Positions 7,686 through 14,489 of a stretch of 38,424 nt of DNA are shown here, piece after piece. The stretch spans positions 1 through 38,424 of the forward strand of contig SECP01000077.1 in NCBI GenBank assembly GCA_004193285.1, given 5' to 3'. Both the position numbers and the translations under genes were made by a program. This DNA comes from Myxococcales bacterium (lineage in GTDB: Bacteria > Myxococcota_A > Polyangia > Polyangiales > Polyangiaceae). The notes beneath the pieces are model-generated. The model searched no databases and was not told where the DNA came from. It saw only the letters and a program-made list of their open reading frames with translations. Positions within the stretch are counted from its first letter, which is position 1. The number at the start of each line of letters is the position of its first letter.

Positions 7686-8498
7686 ATGTTGGTTACAGGT
7701 GGTAGGTCTTGGTGGAGGCGCGCGCTCGCGGGTGGGGGCTGGCTGAGCGCGCTGGGGTTGTGGGCGCTCGTGAGCTGTGGGGGCCGCACCTCCGCGCTGG
7801 ACCCGGACGTGTACGGCACGGACGCGGACGGCTTCGGAGACGGCGACGAGGCGGGCTCTTCCAGTGGAGGGAGCAGCGGCGGGCGGCCCACTGGCGCGGG
7901 GGCCGCCATGAGTGGTGGAGGCAGCACGCCCACCGCCGGTGGCGCCACTAGCGGTGGCGCCAGCGCCGTGAACCCGACCCTATCCCTGCAGGCGTGCAGC
8001 CAGTACTGCCCCGGTTACGGCACGCAGTGCAAACAGCGGCTCATGGGGCAGGACTGCTTGACCGCTTGCCAAGCGGAGGTGAACAGCTTCGGCACGCGCT
8101 GCCAGGCGCTCGGGATCGATGCGCTCAATTGCCTGACGCCGTCCTTCACTCCCAATGGCGCGAACTGCGAGGGCGCGGTCAACGCCGCCCTCACCAAGTG
8201 CGGCAAGATCGTAAACGCCTTTCAAGAGTGTAAGCAGGGGCGCGGGCCGACGAAGCCGAGCATGCCGATGACGAATGTGGACGTGACGACCTGCGGCAAC
8301 ATGGGCTTCGTGGACGCCACGACTTGCCTGGATGCGTACTCGTGCAGCACCGGATTTTACACTGTTTTGTGCTCGTATTCGCCCTCCTCCACGACCGCGA
8401 CCTGCTCGTGCTCGAGGCCGAGCGGGGACACCGCGAGCGCGACCTTCGAAAACGACGGCAAGGCTTGTTTCCGAGCCGCGCGCACGCTGTGCCAGTGA
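7686..8498 (+). CDS. Cys-rich lipoprotein with Gly/Ser linker
   Basis: 270 aa. The basic N-terminus (MLVTGGRSWWRRALAGGG) and hydrophobic stretch end in a lipobox (ALVSCGG, Cys 31). An acidic stretch and a GGS/GGT-rich linker (about 45-95) lead to a Cys-rich domain (about 100-270). Its cysteines come in spaced groups (LQACSQYCPGYGTQC, DCLTACQAEV, NCEGAVNAALTKCGKI, VLCSY, TCSCSRPS, ACFRAARTLCQ). An extracytoplasmic disulfide-rich domain is inferred. Similar lipoproteins are frequent in Polyangiales, but no function is known to me. It converges on the dehydrogenase gene with only 4 bp between the stops, and no terminator is visible. Confidence 0.8.
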   Translation: MLVTGGRSWWRRALAGGGWLSALGLWALVSCGGRTSALDPDVYGTDADGFGDGDEAGSSSGGSSGGRPTGAGAAMSGGGSTPTAGGATSGGASAVNPTLSLQACSQYCPGYGTQCKQRLMGQDCLTACQAEVNSFGTRCQALGIDALNCLTPSFTPNGANCEGAVNAALTKCGKIVNAFQECKQGRGPTKPSMPMTNVDVTTCGNMGFVDATTCLDAYSCSTGFYTVLCSYSPSSTTATCSCSRPSGDTASATFENDGKACFRAARTLCQ

Positions 8499-8502
8499 AG
8501 GC

Positions 8503-9462
8503 TCAGCGAGGATTGACGACGTTCTGAGGCGCGCCGCTCAGGATGCCGCGCACGTTGGCGGCCGCGATCTGCATCGCGCGCCGGCGCGCGGCGAGCGTCG
8601 ACCACGCGTTGTGCGGTGTGAGCACGCAGCGGGGCGCCGTGAGCAAGGGATGATCGGCGCGGGGCGGCTCTTCGCTCAAGACGTCCAGCGCCGCGCCCGC
8701 GATGACGCCGCGTGCGAGCGCGTCGGCGAGCGCCGCCTCGTCCACGAGCGCGCCGCGGCCGGCGTTGACGAGCAAGGCGCTCGGTTTCATGCGCGCGAGC
8801 TGGCGCGCGTCCACCATGCCGCGCGTTTGGTCCGTGAGCGGACAGTGGAGGGACAGCACGTCCGACTCGGCGAACAAGGCGTCTAAGTCCGACCGCACGA
8901 GCCACGCAGGGTCAGTGGCCTTTGGCGCGCCCGCAGCGCGCACTTGCATGCCGAGCGCGAGCGCGACCTCGGCGACGCGGCGCCCGATGGCTCCGAAACC
9001 GACCACGCCCAGAGTGAGGCCCTCGAGCTCGGTGAGGGGCGCGAGGGTGAAACTGAAGTCGGGGCAGCTCACCCAAGCGCCATCGTGCACCGCGCGGTCG
9101 TGCTGGCCGACCCGGTTCGTCAGCTCCAAAAGGAGCGCGAGCGTGTGCTGCGCGGTGCTCGCGGTGCTGTAGGCTGGCACGTTGCACACCGGGATTCCGA
9201 GGGCGGTCGCCGCCTTCACGTCCACCACGTTGACGCCGGTCGCGAGCACGCACACCCCTCGCAAGCGAGGTATGGCGCGCAGGGTCTCGGCGTCGAGCGG
9301 CGTCTTGTTGGTGAGCACGATCTCCGCCTCCCGCGCGCGCTCCAAGACCTCGCTCGGCTCGCTGCGGGCGTACGTCTGTAGCGACCCCAGCGCTTCGAGC
9401 TCCGTCCACGGATTGTCACCGGGGTCGAGCGTGTACGAGTCGAGAACGACGAGACGCGGCAA
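8503..9462 (-). CDS. D-2-hydroxyacid dehydrogenase, glycerate dehydrogenase-like
   Basis: 319 aa starting at TTG 9462, chosen because AGGAG (9474-9470) lies 7 nt upstream and the protein then begins LPRLVVLDSYTLDPGDNPW, matching the family N-terminus (VVLDGYTLNPGD). A longer frame to 9597 would overlap the upstream gene. The Rossmann motif GFGAIG is at 155-160. Catalytic residues are Arg 236 (VNAGRGAL), Glu 264/265 (LDVLSEEPP) and His 284 (LTPHNAWS). The family reduces 2-oxoacids such as hydroxypyruvate or glyoxylate with NAD(P)H in the cytoplasm; the exact substrate cannot be fixed. The ribosome site follows directly after the stop of the pseudokinase gene (14 bp between stop and start), so the two are co-transcribed. 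Confidence 0.9.
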   Translation of the reverse strand: MPRLVVLDSYTLDPGDNPWTELEALGSLQTYARSEPSEVLERAREAEIVLTNKTPLDAETLRAIPRLRGVCVLATGVNVVDVKAATALGIPVCNVPAYSTASTAQHTLALLLELTNRVGQHDRAVHDGAWVSCPDFSFTLAPLTELEGLTLGVVGFGAIGRRVAEVALALGMQVRAAGAPKATDPAWLVRSDLDALFAESDVLSLHCPLTDQTRGMVDARQLARMKPSALLVNAGRGALVDEAALADALARGVIAGAALDVLSEEPPRADHPLLTAPRCVLTPHNAWSTLAARRRAMQIAAANVRGILSGAPQNVVNPR

Positions 9463-9469
9463 GGTGCGA

Positions 9470-9474
9470 CTCCT
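9470..9474 (-). promoter_or_regulatory. Ribosome binding site deciding a TTG start
   Basis: AGGAG on the minus strand, 7 nt before the TTG at 9462-9460. It is one of the two best Shine-Dalgarno sequences in the window (with 13579-13574) and fixes the dehydrogenase start where the longer open frame would not. Confidence 0.75.
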
Positions 9475-9476
9475 GG

Positions 9477-11324
9477 TCAGCGGCGCGCGTCGCTCACCGC
9501 CGCGCGCCCCAAAAATTGTTGAAATGCGGCGCGATTGGCCTCCGAGGGCGGCTTCTCGTAAGGGTACGGGCGAGCGATCTTGTTCGCGAACAAGCAATTG
9601 ACGGCTTTGTCGAAGTCACGCGCGGCGGGCGCGAGATCCACCGCCTTGGAGCTGTCTTCCGCGATGCGGCGCACGGCGGACTGAAGCTGCTCGCACCACC
9701 CGGCGGACTCCGGCAAGGTGAGCGGCGCCGAGGCCACACAGCAGGTGCGTCGGATGATGGCAGTGGCCGGCAGCTCGTACCAATCCAAACCGGAGCCTCT
9801 CGCCACTTCCGCCTTGGCAGAGTCCGCGGGAGCCGCGGCGTCCGCGACTGCGCCTCCTCCGCTACCGCCGCTCGGCGCCGGAGGCAGGACCATCTGATTG
9901 AGACTGGAGGCGATCTCGCGGAAGTCTTTATCAGAGCAGACGAACTCGAATTGAGGCGTGCCCGTAAACGACCCCTCGGGGAAATACGCCATCACGCAGG
10001 CGTCCCGATCCTCAGCCACGCTCTGGCGTTTCTTCACCGATTTGGCGGTCGCGGCTGGAGGCGGCGGCAAAGGCGGCGCCGGCTCCGCCGAGGGCTTGGT
10101 CGGGGCCGACTCGGGAGCAACTGCCACGTAGACCCCCGCGCCGCCGAGCAGTGCCGCGCCTACCAGCATCGGCCAGATTTGCTTTTTCTTTTCGAACGGG
10201 TTGACCGAGGCGCGCTTGCTCGGGCGCTTGGCTACGCCGGCGGAGATGGCGGGCTCCACATTGCTCGGCAGCGGCGCGGGAGCGGCAACGCCGAGCGAGG
10301 GGAACGGGCCGATGGTGGCCGGCGCAGGCGGCGCTCCTGCGAGCGGCGCACCGAAGCCGAGCGGAGCCGGCGCGACGGTCCGGAGCTCGGTGCCTTCGTC
10401 GTCCGGCAGCAGGTCATCGTCGATGACCACTCCGTCGTCGCGGGAAGCGCCTAGCGCCGCACCCGAGGCGATGTCGGCAAGGCCGCGCGACGCCGGCCGC
10501 GGCATCGCCGGGCGCTTCGGCGGCATGATGGTGCGGTCACGCTCCCAGCCGTCCAGCGCCTGCACGAGCTCCGGCAGATCCGTCACACGCAGGCGCTTTT
10601 CGCCGACGAGCCCGCGGGTCAGGATCTCGTCCAGCACCGGCTCGTCTACCCCGAACGAAGCAAGAGACTTCGGGCGGCCCGCAAGCATGGCCTTGAGCAG
10701 CGCGTCGCGCGCGCCGCCCTTGAAGGGCGCTTCGCGAGTGAGCATCGCGAAGAGCGCGGCGTGAAGCGCCCACACGTCGTCCGCCGACGTTTCCATGCTG
10801 CCGCGCAGCCGCTCCGGCGGACAGAAGGCGCCGACGGGCTGCGCCAGAAGCTGCGAAAGAACGGGCGCGATCTTACGGCCTTCCGGCTCGGCGACGACGC
10901 AGCGCGGAGAGATCGCGCCGTGAACGCCGCCGGCCTGGTGCAACGCCTGAACCGCTTCCGCCAAGCGCAGGGTCCACGCGACCGCTTTCGTCGAGTTCAC
11001 GACGCCTGCGTCCAGCTGCTGCTTCAAAGTCGTACCGGGCAGGTATTCTGCGACCGCGATACCGCCGGCCGTGGGCACCACCACGCCTTCGGGCAAGGAC
11101 TGGGGATCCACCTCGCGCACGACCGCGACGATGCTGGCCAGGTGACGGTGTTTGACGCCTTTTGCAGCCTCCAGCGTTGCGAGGCGCCCGGCTTCTGTCG
11201 CCACCGCGATCACACGCCGCCCTGTCTCGCTCTCAGTAGCGAGCCAGCGCCTCGGGCCTTGGCTCGTGCGCAAGAGGCCCGCAAATGCGAATCGTCCAGC
11301 GAGCGGAATGCGAGGGTCTGCCAT
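9477..11324 (-). CDS. Membrane-anchored Ser/Thr pseudokinase
   Basis: 615 aa from ATG 11324. Residues about 8-260 have the order and hydrophobic pattern of a Hanks-type kinase: IAVAEYLPGTTLKQQL at the hinge, LRLAEAVQALHQAGGVHGAISP for helix E and the catalytic loop, FCPPERLRG for the APE segment and ADDVWALH for the F-helix Asp. Key catalytic residues are absent. The VAIK Lys is Thr (RVIAVAT), HRDxxxxN reads HGAISPRCV (135-143), no DFG is found, and the Gly loop is poor. A basic segment (KRASVNPFEKKK) precedes a transmembrane helix at about 381-405. The C-terminal part (about 430-615) holds several Cys, including RRTCCVA, and is probably extracytoplasmic. A scaffold or regulatory role is inferred. 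It is co-transcribed with the downstream dehydrogenase. Confidence 0.85.
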   Translation of the reverse strand: MADPRIPLAGRFAFAGLLRTSQGPRRWLATESETGRRVIAVATEAGRLATLEAAKGVKHRHLASIVAVVREVDPQSLPEGVVVPTAGGIAVAEYLPGTTLKQQLDAGVVNSTKAVAWTLRLAEAVQALHQAGGVHGAISPRCVVAEPEGRKIAPVLSQLLAQPVGAFCPPERLRGSMETSADDVWALHAALFAMLTREAPFKGGARDALLKAMLAGRPKSLASFGVDEPVLDEILTRGLVGEKRLRVTDLPELVQALDGWERDRTIMPPKRPAMPRPASRGLADIASGAALGASRDDGVVIDDDLLPDDEGTELRTVAPAPLGFGAPLAGAPPAPATIGPFPSLGVAAPAPLPSNVEPAISAGVAKRPSKRASVNPFEKKKQIWPMLVGAALLGGAGVYVAVAPESAPTKPSAEPAPPLPPPPAATAKSVKKRQSVAEDRDACVMAYFPEGSFTGTPQFEFVCSDKDFREIASSLNQMVLPPAPSGGSGGGAVADAAAPADSAKAEVARGSGLDWYELPATAIIRRTCCVASAPLTLPESAGWCEQLQSAVRRIAEDSSKAVDLAPAARDFDKAVNCLFANKIARPYPYEKPPSEANRAAFQQFLGRAAVSDARR

Positions 11325-11395
11325 GCGCGGTGCGAGTCGGTGCCGAGCCGCTGCCAGAGATGGCTGCGGCGCGAGACATCCAGCGTATCACCGCG

Positions 11396-11425
11396 GCGGC
11401 ACGCGGGACATTCGCCGCGTGCCGC
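11396..11425. repeat. Perfect 11-bp inverted repeat (hairpin)
   Basis: GCGGCACGCGG (11396-11406) and CCGCGTGCCGC (11415-11425) with an 8-nt loop. It lies in the 275-bp gap between the cytochrome gene stop (11600) and the pseudokinase start (11324), 72 bp upstream of the latter. There is no T-run on either strand, so an operator or RNA hairpin is as likely as a terminator. Nothing else was recognised in this gap. Confidence 0.6.
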
Positions 11426-11599
11426 GGAGCAACTCGCCTAACCTGGGCCGGCCGGCGGTCACGCGCTCACCGGGCCCGGAGAGCAGCGGACGCCGGGAAA
11501 ACATCCTACTTCGATAAGGCATCGCACCATTCACTACGCGCAGTCGACACCCCTCGGCGATCTGGCGCGAGTGTGAGTACGGCGCTCGCTTTCAACGAT

Positions 11600-12880
11600 T
11601 CAGAGGGGCCGCCCCTGAGCCACCCACGACTCCACGAGCTGTATCTGCTCGGCGCTGAGCGGTGGCAGTCCGAGCGGCATGCCTCGCACCGCAGGCGACT
11701 CTTGCCCGTTGACCTCGCGCCCTCTCGCAACCAGCGCCGCGACCAACCGCGGCAAGCCCTCCTGGGTCGGCGCAAAAAGGCTGACCCGTTCACCGCGCTC
11801 GTCCACCCCACCGGATTGAATGCCTTGGTAGCTCGAGAAATCGATCTTGCGCGGCTTGAAGCCGAAGCCCCCGGTGTTACCCGGGCCGCCATCGCCCCCC
11901 GCGCTGTCTGGATTCGTATGGCAGTGGCGACACGTCACCGCGAACACCCGCTCGTTCACTTCGTCGAAGCCGACGCGCCGCGACAGCACCGGCAATCGCG
12001 GAGCGAGCTGGGGAACCGGCGGTGGCGCAAGCTCTCCGAAACTGAGAAACGCGGTGAGGTCTCGCACGTCCTCGGCCGCGAGGTGCAGGTTCGGCATCGC
12101 GGCGTCCTGCTTCATCTGCGTCGGGTCCGTGAGCCAGCGCGCGACGGCGGCGGGCTCGGAGCGGTCACGAACGAAGCGCAGGTCTGGCGCGAGCCCCAAA
12201 GTGCGGGGCGCCGGGCTGGCTCGCGGCGGCTCCGTCAAACCAGCACCGCTGACGCGATGGCAGGCGACGCAGCCTCGCTCGATCAGGAGCTCTTTGCCTC
12301 GAGCCATGTGCGCCGGCTCGCGGCTCACGCTCGCGCCCGGGACCGCGGTCGGGACCGAGCCGCTCACCGCGGTGAGGTAAGTAGCGATATCCGTAGCCTG
12401 CTCTGCGGACAGCGCGAGCCGAGGCATGCTCTGGGCGAGGCTCGGCCGCAGGTCGTGCGGGTGCAGCAGGTAGTCGCGCACCCACGCCGGGCGGAGCCGA
12501 TTGCCAAGCTCTCCGAGGGAAGGCACGTCACGGTAGGCCAGGATGTGGGGCTTCCATTTCGCGAGCTTGCTGGGGGAAGCCCGGAACCTGTCCGTCGCGA
12601 TCTGTTCGTGACACCCGACGCAGTCTTGGTCGAGCTTGGGTGCGGGCTGGCCCGTACCCGAGTGGCAGCGATTGCATTCGAACTCGGCGATGAGCGCCTT
12701 GCCGCGCGCGGCGTCGCCGGGCTCGAACGCCGCCAGCGCCGGGGCGGGAGACTCGCTGCCCGGCCGGAAGCGGGACGCCTGGTGCTTCTCGCCTTGGGGC
12801 GGGGTGGTCGGCGACTGGCAAGCCGCCAAAAGTACCAAGCTGAGCGCCATGAGCGCTCGTATCGGTCGCGTTCCGAACAT
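11600..12880 (-). CDS. Tetraheme c-type cytochrome lipoprotein
   Basis: 426 aa from ATG 12880 (MFGTRPIRAL), with GGGCGAG about 7 nt upstream; a GTG at 12895 is an alternative. The lipoprotein signal ends LLAAC (Cys 21). Four heme-attachment motifs are present: CNRCH (69-73), CVGCH (87-91), CVACH (204-208) and CRHCH (317-321). Candidate axial methionines follow in SMPRL (about 153) and AMPNL (about 262), as in class I cytochrome c domains. The last domain ends with QIQLVESWVAQG, typical of cytochrome c domains. The protein is probably an envelope electron carrier; its partner is unknown and no oxidase genes are nearby. It follows the secreted protein gene ending at 12899 with an 18-bp gap (or 3 bp for the GTG start) and is probably in one operon with it. 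Confidence 0.9.
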   Translation of the reverse strand: MFGTRPIRALMALSLVLLAACQSPTTPPQGEKHQASRFRPGSESPAPALAAFEPGDAARGKALIAEFECNRCHSGTGQPAPKLDQDCVGCHEQIATDRFRASPSKLAKWKPHILAYRDVPSLGELGNRLRPAWVRDYLLHPHDLRPSLAQSMPRLALSAEQATDIATYLTAVSGSVPTAVPGASVSREPAHMARGKELLIERGCVACHRVSGAGLTEPPRASPAPRTLGLAPDLRFVRDRSEPAAVARWLTDPTQMKQDAAMPNLHLAAEDVRDLTAFLSFGELAPPPVPQLAPRLPVLSRRVGFDEVNERVFAVTCRHCHTNPDSAGGDGGPGNTGGFGFKPRKIDFSSYQGIQSGGVDERGERVSLFAPTQEGLPRLVAALVARGREVNGQESPAVRGMPLGLPPLSAEQIQLVESWVAQGRPL

Positions 12881-12898
12881 GCGAGTCTCGCCCACACC

Positions 12899-13564
12899 TC
12901 AGCTACGTAGTACGCAGGCGTCTTGACTCTTGGCCATCGCCTCGCAGCGCCTGAGCGCGAGCTTCTGTCCGTCGGAGTCACCGGACTGACTGCGTAACAC
13001 TGCGAGCGCCGCGTACCCTTCCGGCGAAGCGATGAGATCGCGCTGAGCCAGATCTTCCAGAATGGCGCGGGCCTCCGCGCGGCGTTCCGGGACGCGCGAC
13101 ATCGCTTCGGCGAGGTCCGTCTTCAAGCCTACGTCGTCTTGCTTCGCGGACGATTGACGCCGCAGCACGTCCACCGACCACGCGAGGTTGGTAGCGCTCT
13201 CCCCCTCTTTCGACCCCTGCCAGCCAGCGAGCACCTCCTGCGGCACCTCGCTGGAAACGGCGAGCTTGCCACTGGACCTAGACAGCGCGACCGCCAGAAC
13301 GCGCTCGGCGCGTCCAACCAAGGAGCCAGGCTTGGCTTTCAACGACTTGATGTGAGGCATCATACGAATCACGCTCGCTGCCGCCGCCAGCCTCTTGCCG
13401 CTGGCGAGTGACTTTTCGGCCTGGGCCACGCCGTGAATGCGCGGATCCACCATGACCTCCGGATACCACTCTCCACCGCAAGCCTCGGCGTCCGAGGCCA
13501 CCGAACCCATTCCTAGACAAGCACCGAAAGCTGCCACCCAAATCGCGTGTTTACGAAAGGTCAT
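12899..13564 (-). CDS. Exported helical-repeat protein, unknown function
   Basis: 221 aa from ATG 13564, which has AAGGAG (13579-13574) 9 nt upstream; the longer open frame to 13795 is not needed. A signal peptide (MTFRKHAIWVAAFGACLG) ends near ASDAEACGG, and the mature protein begins CGGEWYPEVMVDPRIHG. The rest is alpha-helical with TPR-like spacing (VAQAEKSLASGKRLAAAASV, RAEARAILEDLAQRDLIASP, GYAALAVLRSQSGD) and a Cys near each end. A secreted or periplasmic protein is inferred, with no family recognised. It heads the operon with the tetraheme cytochrome. A 9-bp inverted repeat lies about 45-75 bp upstream of its start. Confidence 0.75.
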   Translation of the reverse strand: MTFRKHAIWVAAFGACLGMGSVASDAEACGGEWYPEVMVDPRIHGVAQAEKSLASGKRLAAAASVIRMMPHIKSLKAKPGSLVGRAERVLAVALSRSSGKLAVSSEVPQEVLAGWQGSKEGESATNLAWSVDVLRRQSSAKQDDVGLKTDLAEAMSRVPERRAEARAILEDLAQRDLIASPEGYAALAVLRSQSGDSDGQKLALRRCEAMAKSQDACVLRS

Positions 13565-13609
13565 CACCGGATACTCCTTGTTACGCTCGAGGTCGCGAAA
13601 CGCTCCCCA

Positions 13610-13637
13610 ACCGCCAGCACTGACAACCGCTGGCGGT
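13610..13637. repeat. 9-bp inverted repeat upstream of 13564 gene
   Basis: ACCGCCAGC (13610-13618) and GCTGGCGGT (13629-13637), perfect, with a 10-nt loop. It sits 46-73 bp upstream of the minus-strand start codon at 13564. It may be an operator or a hairpin in the 5' leader; no T-run follows. Confidence 0.55.
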
Positions 13638-13937
13638 GAGAGTTTCATCAGCAAATGGCCTGCCACGAGAAAATCCCGACTTTCCGCGGCATGTGCGCTG
13701 ATCTGCGTGTCTGCCGCCCCACGCCCCGTGTCCCCCGGCACCACGAGACGCCGCCCACGCGCGACGTGGCTCGTGGACGCTCGGATAAGCTGCACGTGAA
13801 AAACGGTTCGGGGCGGATTGGCGCGGGGCCATTACCAGCTATGTCGCACCTGGGATTCGGAGTGTGACGGGTGGACACGAATTTAGATTTGGAGTCTCAA
13901 TCAGAGCCGATACTCCTTAATTATATCGCTCCAGGCA

Positions 13938-13967
13938 TTGACACTTCCGTTCGCAATGCATTACACG
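13938..13967 (+). promoter_or_regulatory. Candidate promoter for the AT-hook protein gene
   Basis: A perfect -35 TTGACA (13938-13943) lies 17-18 nt before a poor -10 (TTACAC 13961 or TACACG 13962). The predicted start is 13973-13974, just before the ATG at 13975, so the message would have almost no leader. No Shine-Dalgarno sequence precedes the ATG. Confidence 0.4.
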
Positions 13968-13974
13968 GCTCGCC

Positions 13975-14397
13975 ATGGCTAACACCCTGGATGATCGAAT
14001 TCGCGCTCGCGTCGAGCAGTTCGCGTCGGAGCTCGCCGAGCTGATCCGCGAGTCGGCAATGGAGACCGTCAGCGTTGCGCTCGCTGGCGCCCGCCCCTCG
14101 CCTGGTCGCGGAGGCCGCCGCGCCGCTGCCCCCGCCCCGGCCGTTCGCGGTGGTGGCCGTGGCCGCCCAGCAGCTTCTCGCGAAAAGGGCGCCAAGCGTC
14201 CGCCCGACGAGATCGAGCGCCTCACCGGCCGCTTGCTGGACTACGTCAAAGGAAACCCCGGCCAGCGCATCGAACAGATTGCGGACGGCATGGGTACCTC
14301 GACCAAGGAGCTCAACCTCCCGGCCAAGAAGCTCATCGCGGGCAAGCAGCTGAAGACCAAAGGTCAAAAGCGCGCCACGCAATACTTCTCTCGCTGA
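13975..14397 (+). CDS. Small DNA-binding protein: helical N-terminus, AT-hook-like linker, winged helix
   Basis: 140 aa. Residues 1-38 form a helical segment (DDRIRARVEQFASELAELIR) that could oligomerise. Residues 40-75 are a Gly/Arg/Pro/Ala linker containing an AT-hook-like GRGRPAA (61-67). Residues 76-138 look like a winged-helix domain (PPDEIERLTGRLLDYVKGNP, IEQIADGMGTSTKELNLPAK, LKTKGQKRATQYFSR). This organisation recalls H-NS-like or other nucleoid-associated proteins with an AT-hook linker, but DNA binding is inferred, not shown. The gene stands alone, has a TTGACA element upstream, and is followed by a strong intrinsic terminator. These features suggest an independently expressed, possibly abundant protein. 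Confidence 0.85.
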   Translation: MANTLDDRIRARVEQFASELAELIRESAMETVSVALAGARPSPGRGGRRAAAPAPAVRGGGRGRPAASREKGAKRPPDEIERLTGRLLDYVKGNPGQRIEQIADGMGTSTKELNLPAKKLIAGKQLKTKGQKRATQYFSR

Positions 14398-14404
14398 CGC
14401 TCGC

Positions 14405-14438
14405 GCTCCACGAGCGTGGACTGGCTCCACGAGCGTGG
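14405..14438. repeat. Two tandem 15-bp repeats with palindromic core
   Basis: GCTCCACGAGCGTGG occurs at 14405-14419 and again at 14424-14438 (period 19 bp). Each contains CCACG-AG-CGTGG, an inverted repeat. They lie between the stop at 14397 and the terminator at 14452. Candidate protein-binding sites or small RNA hairpins in the 3' UTR. Confidence 0.7.
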
Positions 14439-14451
14439 TGTAACGAAGAGG

Positions 14452-14483
14452 AAGGCCCGCCCCGCGCGGGCCTTCTGCATTTT
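14452..14483 (+). terminator. Intrinsic terminator between convergent genes
   Basis: Perfect 9-bp stem AAGGCCCGC (14452-14460) / GCGGGCCTT (14466-14474) with a 5-nt loop, followed by CTGCATTTT. It lies 54 nt past the stop of the DNA-binding protein gene and just before the 3' end of the convergent gene at 14490. It has A/T closing pairs and T-rich sequence mainly on the plus-strand side. Confidence 0.8.
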
Positions 14484-14489
14484 GTAGGC

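Larger units (their letters stand above)
13565..13974. other. Divergent intergenic region, about 410 bp
   Basis: Between the minus-strand gene starting at 13564 and the plus-strand DNA-binding protein gene at 13975. Several overlapping open frames occur here, but none has a ribosome site or credible protein. The right third (about 13870-13965) is clearly more AT-rich than the surroundings and carries the candidate promoter at 13938. The left third carries the inverted repeat at 13610. No RNA gene was recognised. Confidence 0.5.

Noticed and set aside
11285..12910. 541-codon plus-strand frame opposite the cytochrome gene
   Set aside because: The opposite strand carries four CxxCH motifs and a lipobox in order; the plus frame has an Arg-rich composition without motifs.
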